Shown here piece by piece: positions 23,113-29,245 of a stretch of DNA of 37,903 nucleotides. The position numbers were made by a program, and so were the translations under genes. The DNA is from a virus. Positions within the stretch are counted from its first letter, which is position 1. Every line of letters begins with the position of its first letter. The notes under the pieces were generated by a model, which saw only the letters and a list, made by a program, of their open reading frames with translations, made no database searches and was not told the DNA's origin. The stretch covers positions 1 to 37,903 of IMG/VR virus record IMGVR_UViG_3300042520_001567; one strand, 5' to 3'.

Positions 23113-25079
23113 TGACGACGCAAGAGATCGAGGGCTGGCTGGGGACGCCGCTGTTCCTGGTGCCGCAGAGCCCGGGGACCAAGATTCCGATGGTCAAGTA
23201 CACCCAGGAGACCATGGAGAGTACTAAGCGGGACGTGTACCGGGTCATGCTCGAGCACGGGAACGTGGCTGTGAGGCTTGGGGAGTTCTCCGGCGGGCTG
23301 TGCGCGATAGACTTCGACGATGAGGGCAGCCTGGAGGCGTTCCTGAGGGTCAACCCGGTGCTGCAGGGGTCGGCAAGGTGGAAGGGGAAAAGGGGCGCAC
23401 AGATTGGCGTGAGGATCACGGGCAAGTACCCGGGGCCGTGCGCGGAGCGCAGCACGACCGAGATGGTCCAGGTGGGTGATCGGTTGCTGGGCAAGCCATT
23501 GTATGAGTGGCGGAGTACGGGGAACCTGAGCACGGTCAAGGGCGTGCACCCGAGCGGGTGCGGGTACAGCGTGCTGGTGGACAGGCCGCCGGTGGCGCTG
23601 GAGTTCAGCCAGATCCGGTGGCCCGAGGGCTGGCCGGCTCCGGGCAGTCGGGATGAGATCGCACAGTTGATCCGGCAGCATGGCGTGCCCTGGACGTTCG
23701 GCCGGAGCGGCACGGGCAATCTGCAGGCTCCCTTCTTCGCGGCCTACATGGCGCACAAGGAAAGGTTCCTCTTCGATGCGGTGACCGGGATGCACTACTG
23801 GTACAAGGAGGACCGGGGTATCTGGATGAGCATGAGCCGCGAGGAGATGGCGCAGAAGGCCCTGGAGACCGCCAGACGCGTTCTGTTGGATCAGGTGGCC
23901 TCGACGGAGGACCCGCGGCTGCCGGCGCTGCTGACGAGGCTGACAGCCAGCTTCGCGGACCAGGTGGTGGATCTCATCGGGAGGCTGCAGGTGGAGCGCA
24001 ATCCGTTCTCCAGGCCGGACAGCGTGGTGCACTGCTCCAATGTCATGGTGGATCTACGGGCTGCACCCTACGAGATGCATGGCTTCGGGCCGGAGTGGAT
24101 GTCGAGGAATCAGACGCCGGTGCGGTATGTCCAGGGGGCAAGCAGCGAGATGTGGCAGGCCTTCCTGGATCATGCGCTGCCCGAGGAGGATGACCAGATG
24201 CTGCTGCAGAGATGGGGCGGCCTGGCGCTGCTCCAGAGGAATAGGCCGCAGGTGATTCTGTTGCTGACGGGGACCGGCGGCGGCGGGAAGAGCACGGTGG
24301 CAGGATTGGTCAGGCGACTGGTGGGCGACGAGAACTGCAGCGAGCTGAGGACCGCGCACCTGGGCAGCAGGTTCGAGCTGGCCAACTTCCACGATAGGAC
24401 ACTGCTGATCGGCAGCGACGTGCCGCCGGACTTCCTGTCCTGCGAGGAGAGCCAGCAGCTCAAGGCGCTGACGGGCGGAGATAGGCTGAGCGTGGAGTTC
24501 AAGGGCAAGAGCGGGGCCAAGGCCGTGGTTGGCGACTGGAACGTCATTGTGACGGCCAATAGCCGGCTGAAGGTCAACGTGCAGGGAGACTTGGGAGCGT
24601 GGTCGAGACGGTTGCTGCTGCTGGACTTCAGCCAGCCCAAGCCGGAGAAGGTGATCCCCAACTATCACGACGTGATGATTGAGCGGGAAGGCAGCGGGAT
24701 ATTGAACTGGTTCCTGGAGGGCGCGGAGGATCTGTGCCGGGTCATGCAGGCCGGCAGGCCGTTCCCGGTGACCGAGAGGCAGCGCGGGATGATTGATAAT
24801 CTGTTGAGCGAAAGCGACAGTGTTAGATACTTTATTGTTAACCATGTCCGGGGTAGCAGTATGTCGTCGGATTGTATCACAACCGAGGAACTGTATAGTG
24901 CTTACATGACGATGTGTAACAACAAGGAATGGGGGCCTGAACCGGAGAAACGTTTCCAGAAACGTGCCGCTGAACTGATGCTGGAGATACACCAGGCCAT
25001 CCCGTCGAACCACATTCACCGTAGCGACGGTCAGCAACAACAGTCCCGAGGCTACATGAAAGTAACCTTGACCGCATGA
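23109..25079 (+). CDS. Primase-polymerase (AEP)/SF3 D5-type helicase
   Basis: 656 aa. The N-terminal domain has primpol features: NVAVRLGEFSGGLCAIDFDD with the metal-binding Asp68-x-Asp70, Glu133 in PLYEWRSTG, and GVHPSG with His147. The middle is a D5_N-like helical region. The C-terminal SF3 ATPase carries Walker A LLTGTGGGGKSTVAG (about 385-399), LIGSDVPPDFLSCEESQQLK near Walker B, and the sensor-type VIVTANSRLKV. It would prime and unwind at the origin, and AEP primpols can also elongate DNA. It is the only candidate replicative polymerase activity in the genome. The zinc-ribbon partner is encoded by the next gene rather than fused. Confidence 0.88.
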   Translation: MMTTQEIEGWLGTPLFLVPQSPGTKIPMVKYTQETMESTKRDVYRVMLEHGNVAVRLGEFSGGLCAIDFDDEGSLEAFLRVNPVLQGSARWKGKRGAQIGVRITGKYPGPCAERSTTEMVQVGDRLLGKPLYEWRSTGNLSTVKGVHPSGCGYSVLVDRPPVALEFSQIRWPEGWPAPGSRDEIAQLIRQHGVPWTFGRSGTGNLQAPFFAAYMAHKERFLFDAVTGMHYWYKEDRGIWMSMSREEMAQKALETARRVLLDQVASTEDPRLPALLTRLTASFADQVVDLIGRLQVERNPFSRPDSVVHCSNVMVDLRAAPYEMHGFGPEWMSRNQTPVRYVQGASSEMWQAFLDHALPEEDDQMLLQRWGGLALLQRNRPQVILLLTGTGGGGKSTVAGLVRRLVGDENCSELRTAHLGSRFELANFHDRTLLIGSDVPPDFLSCEESQQLKALTGGDRLSVEFKGKSGAKAVVGDWNVIVTANSRLKVNVQGDLGAWSRRLLLLDFSQPKPEKVIPNYHDVMIEREGSGILNWFLEGAEDLCRVMQAGRPFPVTERQRGMIDNLLSESDSVRYFIVNHVRGSSMSSDCITTEELYSAYMTMCNNKEWGPEPEKRFQKRAAELMLEIHQAIPSNHIHRSDGQQQQSRGYMKVTLTA

Positions 25080-25483
25080 AAAGCACTGGATCTGTCAAGT
25101 GTTGTCAAGCGGTTGGGACGGGGGACGGCACTTCTCAACTCGGTGCTAGAAGTGTAAAAAGGGGTATAGGCTGCTTCAGGGTAGGAATGGAGTTGGGAAA
25201 TGCCGTCCCTCCCGTCCCAAACACTAGACACCGCTTGACAGTGGTAGGCCTACGCAAAATTGGCTCGAAATTGGTCGGGCAATGCCCAGCCTGTGCCGAG
25301 GTAGGTGGGGACAAGCAGCGCAATCACCTCGTTGTCCAGGCAGACGGGAGGTTTGGTTGCGTTATCCACCCCGGTCCCAGTGGCAAGGCACATAGACAAC
25401 GCATATTTCAGCTTATAGGAGATAAAAGCGGTCAGGGTAGGCAGCACTTGCCCGCAACACCATTAGACATATCACTGTTATGA
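25076..25483 (+). CDS. CHC2-like zinc-ribbon primase accessory protein
   Basis: 135 aa from ATG 25076 (ATGA overlap). The recognisable part is a zinc-binding domain: GQCPACAEVGGDKQ with Cys70 and Cys73, then GRFGCVIHPG with Cys95 and His98, followed by HRQRIFQLIG. This matches the zinc element of DnaG/T7-type primases and helps recognise template. The first ~55 residues look non-protein-like, because their DNA contains a ~50-nt inverted repeat. An alternative start at GTG 25241, exactly at the end of that repeat, would give an 80-aa zinc domain alone. Position after the primpol/helicase fits a split primase. The start is uncertain; the zinc domain is clear. Confidence 0.65.
   Translation: MKSTGSVKCCQAVGTGDGTSQLGARSVKRGIGCFRVGMELGNAVPPVPNTRHRLTVVGLRKIGSKLVGQCPACAEVGGDKQRNHLVVQADGRFGCVIHPGPSGKAHRQRIFQLIGDKSGQGRQHLPATPLDISLL
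25092..25241. repeat. Long imperfect inverted repeat with iteron-like units (possible origin or operator)
   Basis: The left arm (25092-25141) and the reverse complement of the right arm (25190-25241) match at 43 of 50 aligned positions with one 2-nt gap, around a 48-nt spacer. The outer ends hold 10-bp units beginning TGTCAAG: two head to tail in the left arm (25093 and 25103), and in the right arm one exact copy in reverse (CTTGACA, 25234-25240) plus a one-mismatch copy. The inner part is TTGGGACGGG...GGACGGCA. It lies directly after the primase-helicase gene. Iterons plus dyad symmetry next to replication genes suggest an origin, but an operator or an RNA structure is possible. Confidence 0.7.
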
Positions 25484-25806
25484 TAGTAACAAACACAACG
25501 AAACTATTGATGGAGGCACCGCACCTTGTGAAGGTAGGTGTGCAGCGTGGCTGGCTGTCGTACCCCAAGGACATGGCGTTCAAGGAGGACGGCACGCCAG
25601 CCCCGGTCATGCAGGATGAGCCGGAAGTCACCGAGCAGCGCCACACACCGGACATGGCACGCAAGGCCTACGACCTGCGTGACCGCGGCCTGTCGCTGAA
25701 CGATGTCGCCACGGCCTGCCAGGTGCCCCGAGGCAGCGTGGTCTACCTCATCACCAAGGGCCACGAACTCTACCTCTCAAGCCAAAGGAAGGACATTGAA
25801 CCATGA
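25480..25806 (+). CDS. Small HTH-containing protein
   Basis: 108 aa, ATGA overlap with the zinc-ribbon gene. The N-terminal half (MEAPHLVKVGVQRGWLSYPK, then a Pro/Glu-rich linker) is unassigned. The C-terminal half, RKAYDLRDRGLSLNDVATAC then QVPRGSVVYLITKGHELYL, reads as an HTH of the type found in phage regulators. Its role is probably transcription or replication control. It is followed by an overlapping glycosyltransferase-like gene. Confidence 0.6.
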   Translation: MIVTNTTKLLMEAPHLVKVGVQRGWLSYPKDMAFKEDGTPAPVMQDEPEVTEQRHTPDMARKAYDLRDRGLSLNDVATACQVPRGSVVYLITKGHELYLSSQRKDIEP

Positions 25807-26621
25807 CCACAACAAAGGCAGAATCCCCGCAGATGGAAGATCCATTCATTTACGCACCGCAGCCGACCAGCAAGGTCCAAGCAGTAACCCAGGCAGGCAC
25901 CAGGCCGTCTATCCATGTCTCGCTGTACGCCTACGGTGGCATCAGCGCAGCCTGCATGATGTCCTGGGTAGACCTGACGGCCACGTTCGCCCGTTCAGAC
26001 AGGCAGACCGATCTGCGCACGATCCGGGAGGATGCCCTGATATCCCGCAGCCGTTGCCGTGCAACCAAGTGGTTCCTCGACAGCGGCAAGGATGTCTGGA
26101 TTCAACTGGACCACGACATTGAGTTCACCGCGGCCGACGTCATCCGCATGGCCGAGCTGGCCCATGAACACCAGGCAACCGTCTGCATCCCCTACTCGTG
26201 CCGCTCACTGCCCGCCAGGCCGGCCCTGCGTCCCAAGGCGGAGCACCTGCAGGCCCTCAAGCATCAGGTGAATGACGCTGAGTGCGCAGCGGAGCTGGTG
26301 CCCATCACCATGTTCGCATCGGGATGCCTCGCAATCCCCCGTAAATGCCTTCTGGCGACACTTGATGCGCTGGAAGGGTCAGGAGTGCAGAGCCCGTACA
26401 GGATCGACTGGTGCGAGGATGTGCGCGTCGAACGCTTCCCAACCCTGTGGATGCCACTGGCCATGGAATCCATGCCCGGCAAACTCGAGTATCTCAGTGA
26501 GGATTACGCTGCCGCAGTCAGGATGACCCTGGCCGGAGTGAAGCACCTCTCGATGAAGCCCCGTAAGCAACTCAACCACTGGGGAGAGTTCCCCTTTAGC
26601 TTTGCGCCTTATGCCGGGTGA
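25803..26621 (+). CDS. Glycosyltransferase-like protein (GT-A fold, GT2-type)
   Basis: 272 aa. After a ~35-residue extension, the core shows a GT-A pattern: SIHVSLYAYGGISAACMMSW strand/helix, ISRSRCRATKWFLDSG, then VWIQLDHDIEF with the metal-binding D-x-D at residues 103-105. An acid pair, DWCEDVRVER, lies near residue 200. Phage enzymes of this type can glycosylate virion proteins, modified DNA bases or host surface sugars. No nucleotide-modification genes are visible here. It sits between an HTH gene and the terminase genes, overlapping the next gene. The substrate is unknown. Confidence 0.65.
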   Translation: MTTTKAESPQMEDPFIYAPQPTSKVQAVTQAGTRPSIHVSLYAYGGISAACMMSWVDLTATFARSDRQTDLRTIREDALISRSRCRATKWFLDSGKDVWIQLDHDIEFTAADVIRMAELAHEHQATVCIPYSCRSLPARPALRPKAEHLQALKHQVNDAECAAELVPITMFASGCLAIPRKCLLATLDALEGSGVQSPYRIDWCEDVRVERFPTLWMPLAMESMPGKLEYLSEDYAAAVRMTLAGVKHLSMKPRKQLNHWGEFPFSFAPYAG

Positions 26622-27231
26622 GAAACCAAAGAAGAGGCCGAGTCTCGAGGATGTCGCCAAGGCCGCTGGAGTCAATTACCTGTACACGCAGCGAGTGCTG
26701 TCAGGTAACACCGAGATCCCCCAGGCAACGCAGGAGAAGGTCTTCAACGCAGTCAAAGAGCTTGGGTACGTCAAAACACACCACCCCGGCCAACACTTCA
26801 ACAACAAGCTGACCCAAGAGAAAGCAGACGCTGTCGTCGCTGGTATCCTGGAGAACAAGTCGATTGATAAGATTGCGGAAGAGACCGGACTTAGCCCCAC
26901 CACTACGTTTAAGCTGATCCGAGGAGTTAAGGTCCCGGTAGACTATCCAGAAAACGAGGAGGACTGGCGGAAAGACGTGACCGGGTTTTTGGAGGTTGCA
27001 ATCTGGAAGGGCACCAAGCGACTAGCTGAATCCTCTATTAACTTGATAGATGATAGGGGCTTACCCGTAGCGGTCGCTGTGCTAACCGACAAACTTTCTG
27101 TTATTAAGGGTCAGCCTACCTCAATTCACCTCGCCATGACCGCTTCGGTTAATCACCGCGACCTGATGAAGGACCTGAAAGAGCGCAATGTGACCCCTGT
27201 GAACGACGAGCAGACACCCGACCTGGTTTAG
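26611..27231 (+). CDS. LacI-type HTH protein at the terminase small subunit position
   Basis: 206 aa from ATG 26611; an in-frame TTG at 26602 is less likely. Residues about 8-52 are an unmistakable LacI-family DNA-binding domain (PSLEDVAKAAGVNYLYTQRV, LSGNTEIPQATQEKVFNAVK, ELGYV). There is no sugar-binding domain. Instead a second HTH-like segment follows (SIDKIAEETGLSPTTTFKLI), and a C-terminal part with RGLPVAVAVLTDKLSVIKGQ resembles segments seen in phage small terminase-like DNA-binding proteins. It lies immediately upstream of the large terminase, where TerS is expected, and no other TerS candidate exists. It could be TerS, a late regulator, or both. Confidence 0.6.
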   Translation: MPGEKPKKRPSLEDVAKAAGVNYLYTQRVLSGNTEIPQATQEKVFNAVKELGYVKTHHPGQHFNNKLTQEKADAVVAGILENKSIDKIAEETGLSPTTTFKLIRGVKVPVDYPENEEDWRKDVTGFLEVAIWKGTKRLAESSINLIDDRGLPVAVAVLTDKLSVIKGQPTSIHLAMTASVNHRDLMKDLKERNVTPVNDEQTPDLV

Positions 27232-27527
27232 GTAGTGGCCCGAAATGTCCTACCCCTACCGCGGAAGCGTCATCGAAAACCACGACTTCAGGCCTGTTTC
27301 AGCGTTTTCTTGCACAATAGCAGTTATATTCACTTCGCAACGCAAACACGCAGCAAACCCCTGCAAACATTGATTGAAACGCACTTTTGCCCCACTCGGC
27401 AGACCCAATGTCCCACCCCGTTACACAAGGCAGACACCAGGCCGCCCGGGCCCCCGGGGGAGGGGGTCGGGCAATCCGCGGCGACGGTAAAAGTCGACGG
27501 GTTCTCTAAAACGAAAAATATTGATAA
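27232..27527. other. Noncoding region upstream of large terminase; candidate late promoter and packaging site
   Basis: About 296 bases without a convincing gene. Contents: an A/T-richer stretch with a -10-like TATATT at 27325-27330; an inverted GTTTCA/TGAAAC pair (27298-27303 and 27374-27379); the second copy of the 16-nt repeat (27357-27372); and a very GC-rich palindromic cluster at 27441-27471 (CCCCCGGGGG at 27451-27460 followed by AGGGGG). An AAAAATATTGATAA stretch directly precedes the terminase ATG. An open frame from GTG 27235 to 27531 has no protein-like features. Position suggests late transcription start and/or pac/cos function. Confidence 0.55.
27357..27372 (+). repeat. 16-nt direct repeat ACCCCTGCAAACATTG, copy 2
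   Basis: Identical to 15482-15497. A further TGACCCCTG lies at 27191-27199 inside the end of the preceding gene, mirroring the TGACCCCTG copies beside the first 16-mer. The two copies bracket the whole small-gene and replication region (15.5-27.4 kb), one at each edge, which suggests a shared control or recombination element. Confidence 0.7.
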
Positions 27528-29234
27528 ATGAGCCAACCACTCTGCCTCACCTGCTCCAAGCCCTTCGAGATCATCAAACAGCGCGAAGGCCCCAAGCAGA
27601 AACGCTTCTGCACCGAGGCCTGCAACACCGCCTGGTGGAACGAGCAACCGCAGCACCCCGTCATCCCCAAAGTCGACGCCTCGCACCCCCGCGCACTCGA
27701 GCTCAAGCAGAAGCGCACCCAGCTCGTGCTGCTCGAGAAGGCCGACCCCTACACCTACGGCTACATCCCGGACCACTGGGAGATCGCCAACACCGAGTAT
27801 TTGCTCACCCAGGAGCTACTCATCTCCGGCGGCAACCGCGCCGGTAAAACCCTCTGGGCCGCCCGCCGCGTGGTTCAAACGCTCCTTGAGAAAGAGAACG
27901 CATCGGTTCTCTGCTGTCACACCTCCCACGCCACCTCGGTCACCGTGCAACAGCCCGCGATCTACAACTACCTACCCGTCGCACTCCGGGCCACCAAGAA
28001 GGGCCGCATCCACTACCTGAACTACTCCCGCAAAAATGGCTTCACCGACGGCTCATTCATCCTACCCAACGGCTCCCGCTGCGACTTCCTGAACTACACT
28101 CAGTCGGAGAACACCATCGAGGGCCGCGAGGCCGACATGATCTGGTGCGACGAGCTCGTGCCCCAATCCTGGGTGGACACACTGCGCTACCGCCTGATCA
28201 CCCGCCGCGGCAAGCTCCTCGTAACCCAGACTCCCCTCGAAGGCGTTGCCTCGGTCTACAAGGAGTTCACCGCCGGATCACAGGTCAAGAACTGGGGCAC
28301 CGGAGAACTCCTTGCGGGCAAACAGGGTCTGCCTACATGGCCACCCGGCAAGGCTCCCCGGGTCATGGAGCAGCCCGCAACCAAGCGCAAAACCGTTTTC
28401 TTTTATTCCGAAGACAACCCGTACAACCCCTTCGACGAGATGAAGTCCAAGCTGGTCACCTCGCCCATGGGCCAGATCCTGACCCGGGCCTACGGCTGGG
28501 CCTCGGACAACATCGGCAAGGCCTTCGCCCGTTTCCGCCCCGATATCCACTGCATCCCGGCCTCCAAGGTGCCACCCGGCGGCACCCTGTACATGGTCTG
28601 CGACCCCGCCGGAGCCCGCAATTGGTTCTGCCTGTGGCTCCTGGTGTACGAAGACGGCAAACGCATCGTTGTCCGCGAATTCCCGGACTTCAGCAACTAC
28701 GGCGAGTGGGCGCTGCCCTCCGAAAAGCCCGACGGCAAGTTCGGTCCCGCCCAGACCCTAGACGCCGGCCGTTCCATTTCCGAGTACCGTAAACTCTTCC
28801 GCCAGATCGAGTCAGAACTCGGCTACGGCGAGCCCGTCATGCGCCTGATCGACCCCAAGGCCGGAGGTTCTCCAGCGCTCTCCGAGGCCGGCGGCACGAC
28901 CCTCATCGACCTCCTGGCTGAATCCGACGACCCCACCGACGATGGCATGGCCTTCATTCCCGCACCCGGCGTGCCCGTCGACCAGCGCACATCCGCCATC
29001 AATAGTCTCCTCTCCTACGACGCCACCCAGCCCCTCACCGCGCTCAACGAGCCCTCGCTCTACATCACCGACACCTGCACCAACCTTACCTACGCACTCT
29101 CCGAGCACACCGGCCGCGACGGGCAGAAGGGCTGCACCAAAGATCCCATCGACTGCCTGGGGATGCTTTTGGTCTCAAGTCTTGCGTTCGTAGGCCGCGG
29201 GGGCTTTGATTGTCGCGGCGGCGGCGGATACTAA
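27528..29234 (+). CDS. terL: Terminase large subunit with N-terminal Cys4 element
   Basis: 568 aa. Walker A is SGGNRAGKTLW (residues 100-110) and Walker B is DMIWCDELV (203-211), giving the packaging ATPase. The RNase H-like nuclease domain carries LYMVCDPAGARNWF (Asp359), MRLIDPKAGGS, and a C-terminal acid in KDPIDCLGMLLVSS. An unusual addition is the N-terminal zinc-finger-like CLTCSKPF...KRFCTEAC (Cys6, Cys9, Cys28, Cys32). TerL translocates DNA into the prohead through the portal and cuts concatemers. The ATG follows an A/T-rich leader without Shine-Dalgarno, and the gene ends 11 bases before the portal start. Confidence 0.93.
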   Translation: MSQPLCLTCSKPFEIIKQREGPKQKRFCTEACNTAWWNEQPQHPVIPKVDASHPRALELKQKRTQLVLLEKADPYTYGYIPDHWEIANTEYLLTQELLISGGNRAGKTLWAARRVVQTLLEKENASVLCCHTSHATSVTVQQPAIYNYLPVALRATKKGRIHYLNYSRKNGFTDGSFILPNGSRCDFLNYTQSENTIEGREADMIWCDELVPQSWVDTLRYRLITRRGKLLVTQTPLEGVASVYKEFTAGSQVKNWGTGELLAGKQGLPTWPPGKAPRVMEQPATKRKTVFFYSEDNPYNPFDEMKSKLVTSPMGQILTRAYGWASDNIGKAFARFRPDIHCIPASKVPPGGTLYMVCDPAGARNWFCLWLLVYEDGKRIVVREFPDFSNYGEWALPSEKPDGKFGPAQTLDAGRSISEYRKLFRQIESELGYGEPVMRLIDPKAGGSPALSEAGGTTLIDLLAESDDPTDDGMAFIPAPGVPVDQRTSAINSLLSYDATQPLTALNEPSLYITDTCTNLTYALSEHTGRDGQKGCTKDPIDCLGMLLVSSLAFVGRGGFDCRGGGGY

Positions 29235-29245
29235 ACCATTTCACT

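Noticed and set aside
23037-25040. Long minus-strand open frames opposite the primase-helicase gene
   Set aside because: His/Arg/Pro-rich low-quality translations typical of the complement of GC-rich coding DNA; the plus strand has clear enzyme motifs.
25235-25263. Promoter starting with the perfect -35 hexamer TTGACA in the right arm of the inverted repeat
   Set aside because: No acceptable -10 hexamer is found 16-18 bases downstream; the hexamer is explained as part of the TGTCAAG repeat unit in reverse.
27235-27531. Open frame of 98 codons before the large terminase
   Set aside because: GTG start, composition unlike a folded protein, runs through palindromes and the 16-nt repeat; better explained as noncoding control DNA.
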